64,000 nt of DNA. Source: Akebia trifoliata. Lineage: Eukaryota > Streptophyta > Magnoliopsida > Ranunculales > Lardizabalaceae. A program made the position numbers and the translations under genes. This document shows positions 22,883 through 35,290 of this stretch, in pieces; positions within the stretch are counted from its first letter, which is position 1, and every line of letters starts with the position of its first letter. Location: assembly GCA_017979445.1 (NCBI GenBank), contig CM030718.1:28391021-28455020 (forward strand). The letters run 5' to 3'. The notes under the pieces are model-generated. The model had not been told where the DNA came from. It did no database searches and saw only the letters and a program-made list of their open reading frames with translations.

Positions 22883-22996
22883 TCATACATTGCTGATGTG
22901 GATACGTGTAGGGAATCATAGAGGCTTTTCATTGATATGACACGAGTGAAAAGCATCTATGGTAATGTGTGCACCTCCACATCAGAAATGTGTGAA
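22883..22996. mobile_element. Hairpin element related to family P
   Basis: GCTGATGTGGATACGTGTAG ... CATAGAGGCTTTTCA pairs with TGAAAAGCATCTATG ... TGTGCACCTCCACATCAG. Confidence 0.55.
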
Positions 22997-23625
22997 AAGA
23001 TCAAAATTTTAATGTCACTGGAGACTACTAGAGATTAGAGAAGGATTCTGCGTAGAGAGGGAAGAGAGTTTGAGAGGAAAGAAAAGATTGAAGGGTTTTG
23101 AAGATCCACCTACATTGTGGATTGAATCAGGAATATTTCGATGGATGATTCAATGGTACCTGTTTAATTGAAATATGTAGATTATGTACAGTGAGAATGA
23201 ACCCCATCTATGACATTTCCCAAGCCCAAAAAAATAAATATAGCAAGATCACATGATTTTAACCATTCTTCTCAAGCTTTACAAGAATTTCTTTCTACCA
23301 TCTTTATTCTAATACCAGTACAGTCAAATTGAATGGCTGAGATCATCTGATCTATTGATTTTTACCACCGTTTATAGTTCTTAAGCAAGACCCACCCATG
23401 TTGGGCTCGATCATCAGCATTTATTAGACAACGTTACACGTGAAAATGTGGAAATGTTATTGCAATCATCACGCTCTGCGTTGCTTCAATCCCATTTAAT
23501 GCCACTTGGGCTCATCAGATTACATCTGTAGTAGTATTTCGGATTGAAAGCTCCAACATTACAGATCTTTCAATACTGGACTAATTATTGAAGTGGGAAA
23601 TAATGCAGAAACGGCGATGCCTGTG

Positions 23626-26600
23626 TCATGGCTGCTGGCCTTGAGTAGGTTGAATTTCTTCTTCATTAACAGTATTAAGAGATAGCTTCTGCTCACCATT
23701 ACTGTAGTGGTGGAGGCTTGTTACCTCTGCTGCTGCTTGGCCAGGAGAATTATGAGGATTGCATTGATCTTCCTCATTGCGGTAGGTGGTCATAAGCTTA
23801 GCTGCTCCAATAAGGGACACTTGAAGCTCTGCGTGCCCTGCTGACTTTCTTAATTCAGGCCCAACATCATTTTTTTCACAGCAACCACCACATGGTGTCT
23901 TCCTCCTCTGCAAATCATCCTTTACACTCTGAAAAGAAAAAAAAGTATGAACAAATAGTTATTATATTTCTGAAGCAAAAGAAAAAGGCTTTTTTTGTGC
24001 TAGATTTCTATTTTTTAGGTTTAGGATTTTAATGAGCCAAATCATAATTGTAAACAACTACTGAAATTGTTTGAATGAGTGTTGTAAGGTTTTGTAATGT
24101 TGAGACTATAATTTGGGCCAAAACTTTGTAATGTTTGAAGAGTGTGTTTTAATCTTTCATTGGGATGTGATAAATGATTTAAGAAATTGGGGTGCCAATA
24201 GCAGCTGTCTTAGTATATAAGAGAACCCTTGATTTCTTTATACAGACAGCACTTTCAACAGCCTCTTTGCCTTGCAAAAACTCTCTACATTCTCTGGACT
24301 TAGTGAAGTAGAGAAACCTTATCCTGAACAATATGCCCATGACACAACTCTCATTTCTGATTGCACCAACACCCTTGTGTCGTGCCAACTTCCTTTGCCT
24401 CTCCAAACAGCTTTCTAGTGTGCCATATCCATTGCCCATGTCAAGCATTTCACCTCATTTCCTACCAATTAATAATACTATAGCGAGGACCACATTAAAA
24501 TGTGTGACAGTGCAGCCTCCAGATGGTTTTAGGCTTTAAGAAACAAGGCCCAAGAAAAACGGATATATGGTGACATTACCTAGCATATCTTAGATTATAT
24601 GAAGAAACTAATTTTATCTACATAGGCACAAACGATGGCAAGCCCAGAAGGCCAGAACCATACATAGGAAACCTTAAATAAATAAATAAATTTATAACCA
24701 TATAGTCAAAATTTGTCTCAACGACTTCAATAGACTAAGAACACAAAAAGAAAATCCTCACTGGTAATGCCAATCCAGAGTGATACAAAAAAATTGAATT
24801 GGTGACAAGGAGATACCTACTTATTAGCATAACAGTTTGTTGTGCAGCATAATAGTTTCTGAGAGAAATAACACTATACAATCTTCTTTCTGGGTTTTCC
24901 TATTTAGGTTGAGGTTCCAACCAATAAGACATCATAGTATTGTGCTGGATTTAGTTGCTTAGCTTCTTCCCTTATGACAGACTTGCATTTCTGTGGAAAC
25001 ATATAAGATTTTGGAACTATTTTCCTCAAGACTTACTTTTGAAATGAATTTCTGTTAGAACTATAAGCTTTGGAGTAATCTGAAACTAATATTAAGTGCA
25101 GATGACGACATTGAGAATGTATTTCTGCTAATCTTCTTTGTATAGGCAAATTCTTCATATGAAAGGAAACCAATTAACTGGCAAAGTAATTGTTACACTG
25201 GTTTGGTCATCCTGTTAGTGGCATAAATGATTTAAACTCTCTAAAACAACTATGGTCTCTGAACTGAATTCAATACAGTTCATGTTGTTCTTACCTATTT
25301 TGATTTCTAGTTTTCTTGAAGTATCAATTGTAAAGTAGTGAATAGCTACAGATACCATAGCTCTTTCACATTTCCTTTCATCCAACAAACAAGAAAAGAA
25401 AAAAGAGCTGGTGGGGGTGTTATAGGCTCGTTTAGAAATGTTGAGTATTTGAGTTGTAAGAATAAAGAGCAACAATAAACAAGATTACAAGAACATAATA
25501 TTAAGACTAATGCAAAAAAACTGAAAAGAGTCAAATCTATTAAGCAGAAAAATCCAATGGCTAGAGCCTTGGGATAATGCCCTGTTTCCATCCAATTTCC
25601 ACTTTATGGGAGGACTAGCCAAGATAGCAAAATCGAAATGGAGAATACATTTAACCATGTGAACTGGACTTTCCTAGACTATATGCTGGAGAGAATGAAT
25701 TTCGAAGCTAGATCGAGGAAGTATATCTGTGATCCTTGGGCTTCATTTTCCATTTGGGTTAATGGCTCAGTACTAGGTTTCTTTAGAATCTTGTAAGGTT
25801 TGAAGCAAGGGGACTGTTCCCTTTTTTACTTATTGGGGTGGAGGCCTTAGGTAGACAAATAACTACAGCAATAGAGAGGGGTATTGAAAAAGGTTATGCG
25901 ATATGGGGATGGCGTCATGACAAATCTCAATTAGTCATCTGCAGTTTGCAGACAACTCTTTCTCTGTGGATGATTCCCATTTTCAACTTAAGACATTTGA
26001 GATGTAACCTTTGGCTTTAAGGTTTGGGTAAAGAGAGGAAAATCTCATCTTGTGCATGGGTGAAGGTGTGCACCCCCAAAGAAGTGGAGAGATCTACGAG
26101 AGAAACCCTGTAGACATGACCAAGGCTCTGGTGGATAAGTCAATTGGGAGATTCAAAGAGGCAAGTGAAAGTCTCCAGAGGACGTTTCTAGTAAAATATC
26201 GATGCAGATAGAGTGGATGGGCCAATAACAAGGTCAGGTCATTTTATTTTTATTTTTATGGGTAAGCTGGACTAGAACCCACAACCTCAAAGTTGTTTTG
26301 CAATTTGTCAAACCAACTGAGCTACAGGTCTAAGCCCACAGTGTAAGATCCCTTTCTACGATTGGTAAGAGTGACAAAGTTCAATTTTGGGAGAATGTAT
26401 GCTGTAAGGATTGTCTTTAAAGATACATCTTTTCACCCATTTACGTTCTCTTTGATATTAAAAAAAAAAAATATGCCTAATAAGATTGTAGCAAGCCATC
26501 CTCACTAAACTTACCGTCTTACCCAAGTAGGAATAAAAAAGATGAAAAATTTAACAAAAAAAATACCAAAGTGATTTGTTTCCAAAATACATTGTGTATA

Positions 26601-27527
26601 CAGAAATGCAAGTTAAACATGAGAGATTCATCATCTATCTATAAACCAAATAGAAATCAAACAACAAACCTGCAACAACCTCAAGTTGAATTTTGGAACT
26701 CCAATCTGGCCAACAGTTAGAGAACCAAAGAAATTACCAAGAAGTGCTGCATCTGGCACAGCTAAACCCCACGTAAGCCCCGCAACAAATCCCCCCAAAA
26801 AACTGTCCCCAGCACCAGTAGGATCAATCTGAACTGCAGAAAAAGGAGAAATTTGCAGTTCTCCATCTTTCCAGTAAACCCTACAACCATCTTTCCCATC
26901 CGTCACAACAACAAAGCACCATTTCCTTGCCTCTTCCACATCAACAAAGGGAGCTTCTTCAGCCGAAGCCTTGAGAAATCCAATTCTCGGGAGTAGATGA
27001 AAGAATCCACTCTCTCTAAGACTCACAAGTTTCACACTGCCATCAACAGAATCGAAAACCCGAATCAATGCTTGTATGTCAACAAATACAACACGACAGA
27101 TGTCAAGCATGCGTTCTAGCGTTTCTGGTAGAATCTCTCCTGCAACACCGACAGCCAAACCGAAATCGAATTTCGATTCAGGAAGATCAGATGGAGAGAT
27201 CGGATCACAACTATGAATCCGCCTAAGTAAACGATCTCGATTTCCATTTCGTTCTGGATCGGAGAAGAAATTAGCATGGAAAAGAGTTGTCCTCGAAGAA
27301 GGACACAAGAGAGGAGGATGAGAGACAGAGTAAGCGAAGTCGAATCCGACTTTGGAGACGTAATCACAATTAATGGAGAGACCATCGAGAACGTTGGATA
27401 CGAAGGAGGCCGCGCCCCCAAGGTTCTCGCCAATGATTTGATCGTCTCGGATCAGAACATCGTGGCAGTAATTCCCGACTACAAGACCTCTGCGATTCGA
27501 AATCTCTGGTTCTTGTTCTCGGACCAT
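23626..27527 (-). CDS. MIK: myo-Inositol 3-kinase (pfkB family, phytate biosynthesis)
   Basis: Two exons, 26670-27527 and 23626-23928, join in phase 0 to 386 residues. The ribokinase/pfkB fold is clear: LVVGNYCHDVLI at the start, GGAASFVSNVL, ILPRIGFLKAS-like HLLPRIGFLKASAEEAPF, and the catalytic signature DPTGAGDSFLGGF with Asp241 as likely base. The order and spacing match plant MIK (At5g58730; rice and maize relatives are known low-phytic-acid genes), which phosphorylates myo-inositol at position 3 using ATP. Exon 2 encodes a C-terminal tail (QRRKTPCGGCCEKND...) that is poorly conserved and has no known domain. The ATG at 27527 has a good context (GCCATGG). The 2.7 kb intron contains an antisense LINE remnant with a SINE. 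A GA microsatellite lies about 200 bp upstream. The reading frame is intact. Confidence 0.93.
25630..26460 (+). mobile_element. Degenerate L1-type LINE remnant in the MIK intron (antisense)
   Basis: Plus-strand reading gives reverse-transcriptase-like words: FNHVNWTFLDYMLERMNFEA, FSIWVNGSVLGFF, a stop, GLKQGD, then after a frame change GVEALGRQITTAI. Further on, KVCTPKEV and IGKSDKVQFWENVCC recall the C-terminal part of plant LINE proteins, and an A run ends the piece near 26470. It has frameshifts and stops and lacks much of its length, so it is inactive. Confidence 0.7.
26256..26338 (-). mobile_element. tRNA-derived SINE, family S1, copy b, nested in the LINE remnant
   Basis: The minus strand reads TGTAGCTCAGTTGGTTTGAC (canonical A box) and GTTGTGGGTTCTAGTCC (B box), then CAGCTTACCCATAAAAATAA as tail. 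It interrupts the LINE between the KVCTPKEV and IGKSDKVQFW coding words. Confidence 0.7.
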
Positions 27528-28243
27528 GGCTGGTTTGATCGGGAATGGAGATTAGGGTTTGTTGCTGGAAGTGTTGGTTGTCTCTGTGTTGAGAAATCAT
27601 GAGTGCTCACAGAAATTAGGGTTAGGGTTTTTGAGGTTCCATGAATGTGGTCTCTCTAAAATTGCAGAGTTTGTTTAAATGTGGCCGATGGAGAGACGAC
27701 GCGCGCCAACAAAGCTACATGTTTTGAGAGAGAGAGAGAGAGAGAGAGACTTTATGTGACGAAACAAACCTTTGGCTTTGTTTAGTTACGTGAGAAGCTT
27801 TATTACACGATAGTGGTTTTGAGAATAAATGCTGTTTTGGGTGACTTGACTTTTTTGATGGAACTTTTTAGATATTCTTGTGATTTGCAAAAAATTAGAT
27901 ACCCCTTGACTTCAGTTTTCTCGAGAGATTAACAGAAATTTGCATAAATAACCTCATCTTCAACCTCCAAAACCCTTTCTATTGTATTCAACCTCAAGAT
28001 TTCATTTCCTTTAACCTTTAAATCTATTTAAAAAAAAATGATTTAGGATAAAAGGTTAAAGATAAGAATAGATTTAAGGGAAAGTTTATTGATACACCAG
28101 GAAATTTCAAGGGCCCTCATGTTTTTAGGGTAACCTCTAAAATAAAAAAAATAATGTTGTGGGCACTCCATGTCAAAGGGCATCTCTCTCATCCTTCAAT
28201 GATTCTGATAACTCAAGCAAGAAGAAGGAGGAGAAGAAGAAAA

Positions 28244-28298
<55 letters not shown>

Positions 28299-30022
28299 GA
28301 AGAGAAGAAAAAAAACAAAGAGGGGGTAGACGAACATTGGAGGAGGATGAGAAAAAGAAAAATAGAGAGAGGAAGACCTAAATCGAATGAGGAGAAGAAG
28401 AAGGAAAAATGGGGAAGAGAGAAGAGACATATCAGAGGAAGAGGAGTAAGAAATTAGAAAAGATGATTTTGGCTTATGACCGATTTTCAACGTGTTGGTT
28501 CACCAAAGAAGACAAGGTTCGTCGAGTGCCCTTAAATAAAAGTTCAATTTTTTTTTTCCTTGATTTTGGCTTATCTTTAGAGATTCATGGTATGTCAATA
28601 AAATTTCCCATAGATTAAATATGAAGTCAATTGCATTAAAAAGATTGAGTTCATGTCAAATGGGTTAAAAAAGAATTTATCTTAGACGTGGAAGATGGCG
28701 ATTTCTAGAAGAAAAAACAGGATTTTTAGCTGGATGATAAGGTGAGGCTATTTGAGTCATCTTTTATAGTCTCTCATGAAAGATAGAGGTCAAGGGGTAT
28801 GATAACTATGAAACGCATTGAAACGAATTTGTCGATTTCTTTATCGTCAACTTTAAAAAGATTCTGAGTTTTGGGAGTTCGGAATATTGGATAGTGCTGT
28901 CAGTTGGGTTACTGACCCGGTCCATCCAACCTGGAAAAATGAGCTTCAATGAATTATTTCAAGTGGGCTGGGCTTTGGACCGACAACCCAGGAAGGGTCC
29001 AGATTTGGCAGCATTGTTCCACTTATTTATCAGATTCGGGCTTGAGAACCAGGTCGCGGATAGCCTGGTTTGATCCGATATTTATATTATAATTTTATTT
29101 TAAAATATAAATATATTTGTTATATATCCTGTTTAATTTCTCAATTATTAAATTATTCTGAATAATTCCTGTATTTAAAGTTTAAATTTTTTTTTGAATA
29201 AAACACTTATTTACACCTTAAAAAAAATGTTAATATTGTAAAAAATAATGACATATCCCTAAATAATTGAGATACTATCTTAATTTTTCAAACTAATGAT
29301 TTACCCCTTGACTTTAATCTTTTTTTTTATAAATCAACCCAAAAATCGAATAGAATTTGAATTTTTCACATATTAAAAGTTTGTCGTTTTTCGAATTGCA
29401 AACATGGGACAAGCCTCGGTTAAGTGAGGTTCGAACATAGGTAACCAAGAAAAGATGATTTTGATTTTATAAAAATGTGGATTTTTCCTACCTATTAGTG
29501 TGATAGGTGGCAATAAGAAAGGACCCTTACCTCGTCGTGACGTGACGGTGCAGACATGTAAAGTGCATCCCAAAAATGCTTTAAGTGTAACATGCATGCC
29601 CATGAGGATAATACTCAATGATCATAAGTTCATAACCAACTTAAAGAAATCGCTTTCTTTTGGGCAGTCGAAAAGACGATTATTAAAGAGGAAAGTCTAA
29701 TCATCAAATGGGTTAGGATCATTTTGTGAAGTTGATAGGATGGGTTATGGTTTATGGTCATTTGTCTAGTAAGCATTCGACGATATTTGGTTAAATTTAT
29801 TATAAAAAAATAAAAATAAGGCAAAATATACCCAATCATCAATAGATTTACACGAAGATTTCACGAGTGACATTTTTGCTCATTTTATTTTTTGAAAAAA
29901 AAAAAAAAAATTAGAACAAAGATTCTTATCTTATAGAGAGAGAAATGGCACCTAACAGATCCTCTGGAAGGCCGTATGGATTCTTCCGACGTGACTTCTT
30001 TTAGTTCTTTGGGCATTGTCGT
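27528..30022. other. Intergenic region between MIK and PBCP
   Basis: It contains the MIK promoter with a (GA)n tract (27726-27749), a long-TIR element (27879-28805) with a longer (GA)n tract, a GGTTGGG/CCGGTCC-rich patch (28895-29070) that may be a hAT-like end, one solitary long-TIR-like end (about 29250-29345), and the PBCP 3' flank. No gene is recognised. Confidence 0.55.
27879..28805. mobile_element. Long-TIR element, copy E
   Basis: The left GATACCCCTTGACTTCAG is mirrored at 28760-28805 (reverse complement CATACCCCTTGACCTC), with the shared subterminal CATAAATAACCTCATCTTC at the left. The outermost TIR is shortened compared with other copies. A (GA)n microsatellite lies at 28255-28295 inside. 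Confidence 0.45.
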
Positions 30023-33000
30023 TCAAGAAGAATCAATTGTGGAACTTACAACCTGACCAACAATCACGGTGATATCGTCCAACTTTCCACCTGTCTAACA
30101 AAAGCCCATTTAGAATGGCAAAGAAAGAAGAGAAATGAGAACTTTTTTCCACGAGGGTTTCAAGTCGTGCCTGTTAGCTTTATTCCAAGAATTTTCTTCC
30201 ATAAAGGAACATCGAATCCCTGCAATGGAAGGGTCGGTAAAGAACATAATATGTTATTATTTGGATAGATTAACATTTTGTAAAGTAATTGACATTAAAT
30301 GTTTGTAATTACATACCTGACTTCTGGCTTCCATTGAGTAGGGTGAATCGAAGTTGGTATCCCTCGAATGATTGTTAGCTAGAGTAGCTAATGTCTTTGC
30401 TATGGTTGAAGCCAAATCTCAGTCAAATTGAAAATCAAGGAATGAAAAATTTAAAACCCACAGGCCAAGAGAGGAAGAAAAAAAAAAAATCCTTACCAGC
30501 CTCGGCAACGTCATTGAATCTAGAGACTGTTGAAACTATTTCATGATCAAAAACATTATCAAATAGTCCATCTGATCCCATAACAATTGTGTCTCCCTCA
30601 ATTAATTCCATTTTGCTAATCTGTTTTCGAAAAGATAGAATAGACAAGTCATTAGGGAAAGGGAACCGATTTCAAATTCAAACATGAAAATTCAGAATCT
30701 ACTTCTGTAGTACCATATAAAACGGCTTCAATCATTAGTCCATATTGGTAAAAATAAATTGAACTTCGAAGTAAGTTTTATTCCACTCTCTACTCCAAAT
30801 CAAAGTAGAAAGTAGAAAGTAGCTATGGAAGAAAGTAGCGTTTAGAAATTAGAAAGTAGTTTCCTTTTGCTTTTTAAAAAGTTAAGATTTTTATTTATTT
30901 TTAAGTAGTTTTTTTAAATAAATCCAAACAAACTTCTTTTACTTTTCAAAAAAAAAAAAAACTTTTTTTAGTGTATCCAAGAGGGATCTAAATAAAAAAG
31001 ACTTGAAATATTTGTCTCAGAAGTGAATGTAACAATCTACAAAGGAGGAATAGGTCAGTAAAGACTCAGTTTTTCCACAATAATATCTTTACATTGAGAA
31101 CCAGTGCACACTGTTTGGCCCAAATGACTCAACAGACTTGATTGTGATGCATTGGGTTTGGTACGATTTGAGATTTCCAGCCATAAAGGTTGGGGAAGTT
31201 CATCACTATATTTGCACCCATTTATGAACATACAATGAGGGAGGACCTCAAATGGTCGAAGTTATCCAATAGGTTCTTATGCATGCATGTTTGAACCCGG
31301 AGGGGTTGGCTCAATAGCAATTTTGAACCGATAAGTGGTTAATGCCCATAGGTCATGAGTTCGAAGTCCAGTATGAGCATGAATTCCTTAGGGGCCATCC
31401 GCAACGGTGCACCCTTACTTATTTGGTGCGTGTGATGTGTGGGCATTGCACATGCCCGGGGACTAGTCCTTGGACAAGACCATGGTCTATGGACTGGGCA
31501 AAGCCCAGTTATGAGCCCGGTCCGTCTACAGAGATACCCGTTATCAAATAAATAAATAAAAATGTATGCCTGTTTCCATGGGCACATTTTATTCTTTCTA
31601 TTAAATAAATAAACTAAGCACCACAAAAAGTGAAATTTTCATACAAAAATTTGGACAAGAAATGTCTATGGTTGATTGATTTTCATTGTGCATATATTTA
31701 AGAATGCTAAATATTATGTGTACCTTGGCATCTAGGTATGTCTGACCAATCACTTGAGAACTCAACTGGTAAGGACAGTCGAAATAATGTTCTTGTGGAG
31801 ACGTGGAAAATATTATCTTGCCTGTAACATAAATGAGTATCCAAACTATATAATTGCTTTCGAAAGAACTTCAAAACCCATGTCAGAAGATAAGAAAGGT
31901 ATAAAAACAACAGATTAAATAATAGTACCTTCACGAAGAACCCTCAACCCACAATCCCCAACATTGGCGATTTTCAAGATCCCATTTTTCTCAAGCATTG
32001 CCACAATTCTACTCAGCCAAATAGGAGAATAGAAAGGTAAGTAAGGGTGGTTCTGTGTGTTTGTACTTTTAATTAATTTGAGGACTTCTTTTTTTATATT
32101 CGCTAGAAGGTGGCACGTGTAAACGCAAATGTATCAAAAGGTCATATTTGTTATTTAAGATATTGATTAGAAGGTTTTGAAAACTACATAGAAAAAAAGG
32201 ATACTGTTGCAATTTTGAAAACTGAGCAATGTGTAAGTTGCAATTTTCTTTGTTTTTTTTATACCAAAATGACTGATTATACTAAATTTAGATATAAAAA
32301 TGGGGGCATATACGGCCATTCATATTTTGGTGTCAAACCACTTCTATTCTGTCTTCTCTCATTATAATAGTAAAGATAAAAAAGAAAAATAAAACGTACA
32401 CGGTAGCGGAACCTATAGAGGAGGTGGCAGCATGTGCTTTCTTCAAGAGGATCTGAGGATCATAATTGACCTGTCAAATGATGAAAATGTGCCTCGTGTT
32501 ATCAGAAAAAACGTCTTTAAGTCGGGTCATTAGGAGCTCAAAACCATCAAAAAATTTAAATAATATAATGTTTAATTGTAACAAGCTTTAAAACAATTAC
32601 AAAATAAAAAAATTCATGGTCAGGATAAAAAAGAAAGTGAAACGTTACATACCTCCTCCTCATCAACTAGATAAGAAGCATTAGTCATCAGCTCCTTCGG
32701 GAAGAGGGAGGGGTCTACATTCTGTTCAGCCCACCTATCATTCAGCGGGAAAAATGGTAAAACTTGTTGGAAAATAAATAAATAACAATAGTAAAACTTC
32801 TTACCCAGAAACACCATCAGCAACGGCAAGAACTCCCCCATTGTAACCACTCACTAAAAAAGCATCTTCTCCACCTCTGTCAATCTTAAGAAAGACCAAA
32901 AGAGATATGCAAGTGAGATGCTTTTGACACCAAATCAGTAATTGATGCAAGCATGGTAAACATTGAACTTTATTACAATCACACAAAGGAAAAAATTGAG

Positions 33001-34770
33001 GTAAATAACAACGAATTGCTCGAACATAAATCCAGAAGACTAGAGTTTCACAATGGTCACTCTACCTTATTTGGGTGTGGTATGAGGTGAGTTCCAACGG
33101 AGAAAGACACCTCCAACCTATGACCATGGCAGGATATGTCAAACTGGTTGCTCCATTATCTAAAGAAATCTAAAGGCCCACAATAATAAAAAGAGAGGCT
33201 TAAAAACAATGCAAGATTGGCTTCTATCAGTGAATGACTTGAGTGAATTAATATTTCTAGATATTTACTTTCCACATCATAATTTATGAACAACTTGACT
33301 TTAAATATTGGCATATATAAACTCGATCAAGCCATGTAACAAAAAACACAATTAAAACAAGCAAGTTAATCATATGGGTACTTGGGTGGTCACACATTTA
33401 GGGGCAAAGATTTCTCTCTCGAACATAAACAAAACAAAAAATAGGAGTGAAATAAATTATAATTTTTTTTATTATTATCAATGTAGTGAAGTTTCATCCT
33501 TGGCACCAGAGAGATATCACTGAATTGTTTTAAGAAGATGGAGCGAGGGTGTGATTCCAGAACATAAGAGGAAGTGGGAGAGATACTTGGAGATTCCCAC
33601 AACTAACTTTAATGGACCATAGTATTGTGAGAAGATGTTTATGACTTGGAATCACCTTTATTTTATTGCTTATTACCAAAGTTGAATTAAAGATGTGATG
33701 GGTTGTATTATGTAATTATAAATTTTTGTGTTGGATGTGAACAAAATGAGAAAAAATGGGGGGGGGGGGGAGAGGATAGTAAGACTAGGCTACCATATGT
33801 GAACTACAAGGTTACAAGCACATCTGTACTCAGGATTGGTTTAAGCGCTTGGATTCATAATTCAGTTGGTTGACATATTGCAAAGCAACTTTGAGGTCAG
33901 GGGTGCAAGTCCAGCTTACCCGCACGCGCGCGCGCACACACACATAGAAAACAAAAAAGTGAACTACAAGGTTCATCATCATCGAAACCTTATCCCAAAG
34001 ATTTGGGATATTAAGGAATCTTTTTTCTCAATGGGTGTGCTAATATCAATTCTAATGTAGAGGATGTAAGATTTGAGCTGTTTTGGAATCTCAGACTAGC
34101 ATACTCTTGGTCATCAATTTCAACTTGGTCTGAAATGGAAAATTCAAGCCCTCTGTAGCACTTCATATCAATGCAAAAATATTGATCAGCAACAATTACT
34201 CCCTTAGTGAACACTATAAAGGTGAATCTTTTTAATCTAGAAACATAAATAGAGGAGTCGCCGCTAGATCGAAAGATAAATTCAAGTCCAATAAATAAGG
34301 TACCCAATATGATCATGTTTCTATGAAATTTTCTTGCTTTCTTCTACAAACACTCATGTTTGCCCCCATTAATCTTTCTCAATCCAACTTTGAAGATAAA
34401 AATTTAAACTTTCTTGGCGTACTCATCAGAAATTACTTCAGTTTGATAAAAACTCAGAATTCAGATAAACCAATTCCTTCACTAAAGTTTCAAATCACTG
34501 GAAGCCATTTCTAAATCCAACAAATAATGCAGACCCATATCGAAAATTATGAAAAATAATCTAAATATCACCAGAAATTTGCGATGGAAAATCAATAGTT
34601 CAAGTGAGATAGAAAGGAATAGCTTACCGAACTGGACTCAGCTCTGATGGAGTGCAAAAAACTGACCTTTTGTTCTTTGTATTTGAATCGAAGTCTAGTA
34701 AATTTCGAGAGAAAGAAAGAAAAATTCGGTGAGAATGAGAAATCGAAGACCTGAAAAGGGGAATCGCCAT
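30023..34770 (-). CDS. PBCP: Photosystem II core phosphatase (PP2C), plastid
   Basis: Eleven exons (minus): 34628-34770, 33066-33117, 32805-32884, 32653-32734, 32400-32470, 31929-32008, 31724-31821, 30497-30620, 30317-30399, 30171-30219, 30023-30090, giving 309 residues. PBCP removes phosphate from photosystem II core proteins such as D1, D2 and CP43 on the thylakoid. Residues 1-45 are Ser/Arg-rich and suit a transit peptide. PP2C metal motifs are present: GGEDAF (69-74), VADGVSGW (Asp88), NVGDCGLR, MGSDGLFDNVFDHE (Asp219) and KLDDITVIV (Asp293). Alignment with Arabidopsis At2g30170 from memory is continuous. Ten introns are predicted; nine are GT-AG, but the last (30091-30170) needs a GC donor (ACAG|GCACG). 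Without that splice the protein would stop three codons later and lose Asp293. Introns 1 and 7 carry SINEs. The start at MAIPLF was chosen by analogy. Confidence 0.93.
31293..31561 (+). mobile_element. tRNA-related SINE, family S2, copy a
   Basis: The head GGTTGGCTCAATAGC and a B-box-like GAGTTCGAAGTCC, a body with GGGACTAGTCCTTGGACAAG, and an AAATAAATAAATAAA tail. Flanks ATGCATGCATGTTT (31279-31292) and ATGTATGCCTGTTT (31562-31575) match at 12 of 14 positions. It lies in PBCP intron 7. Confidence 0.78.
33814..33958 (+). mobile_element. tRNA-derived SINE, family S1, copy c
   Basis: A perfect 15 bp duplication GTGAACTACAAGGTT flanks it (33799-33813 and 33959-33973). The core shares ACATATTGCAAAGCAACTTT and the B-box region GGGTGCAAGTCCAGCTTACC with copies a and b; the tail carries a CG/CA run. 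It lies in PBCP intron 1. The perfect duplication suggests a rather recent insertion. Confidence 0.88.
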
Positions 34771-34973
34771 TCCCAGCTTCGACCTCTCTCTCTCTGTCTG
34801 TCTCTGTGGATAGAGAGTAGAGGATTCGGATTTGGTGCTGAAAAAGTGGGCCACGTCAGATCGATATTGGTTCCTGCGTGGAGCCTAAGTGGATCCGGAA
34901 CCGATTCAGTATCCTATTAGTTCGGATCCTTATCGGTTCTCAGCTCCTAATTCGAATCCAAAGTCATCTTAGA

Positions 34974-35189
34974 TAGGGGTGTCTATGGATTGTCGAAAAT
35001 TCAAATCCGATTCGAATTTAAATTTAGATGGTTTTATATATTTGAATCCTTATCGGATATGAATTAAGATATTAACATTTTAAATTCGATAATATCTGAT
35101 TCAAAATAATATATAATATCAGATAAAATTTTGAATTCGAATTCAGATATTACTATATCCGAACCGATAAACATCTGTTGATAGTCCTA
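34974..35189. mobile_element. hAT-like MITE in the PBCP/GET4 divergent promoter
   Basis: Ends TAGGGGTGTCTATGGATTG and (reverse complement) TAGGACTATCAACAGATG. Flanks ATCTTAGA and ATCTCATA agree at 6 of 8 positions, a plausible aged 8 bp duplication. The body is built of TTCGAATTC/GATATC-like words. Confidence 0.6.
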
Positions 35190-35202
35190 ATCTCATATGA
35201 GT

Positions 35203-35290
35203 TTTCTGATATATTTGAGATGTCTCGTTCAAAAGTTTGAAAAATGAATATGAGCTTCTAAATCTCATCTGAAAAATTGACTTGTTCGTC
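35203..35290. mobile_element. Family M fragment
   Basis: GAGATGTCTCGTTCAAAAG ... CTTCTAAATCTCATCTGA ... TTGACTTGTTCGTCCAAC runs parallel to the interior of 4884-5074. Both ends are missing. Confidence 0.45.

Larger units (their letters stand above)
22361..23625. other. Intergenic region: GT90 promoter and MIK 3' flank
   Basis: Three hairpin elements lie in tandem within about 480 bp (22517-22665, 22670-22840, 22883-22996). No coding sequence is seen between 23000 and 23625, which should include the MIK 3' UTR. Confidence 0.6.

Noticed and set aside
24179..24448. Minus-strand ORF of 89 codons in the MIK intron
   Set aside because: No recognised motif, within an intron of a complete gene, and not extended by credible splice sites.
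28173..28490. Minus-strand Ser/Leu-rich ORF
   Set aside because: It is a translation of the (GA)n microsatellite and neighbouring purine-rich sequence.
33922..33944. CG/CA run as a possible Z-DNA or CpG feature
   Set aside because: It is the tail region of a SINE and very short; treated as part of that element.
34011..34316. Minus-strand ORF of 101 codons in PBCP intron 1
   Set aside because: The PBCP protein is complete without it and its frame does not join neighbouring exons.
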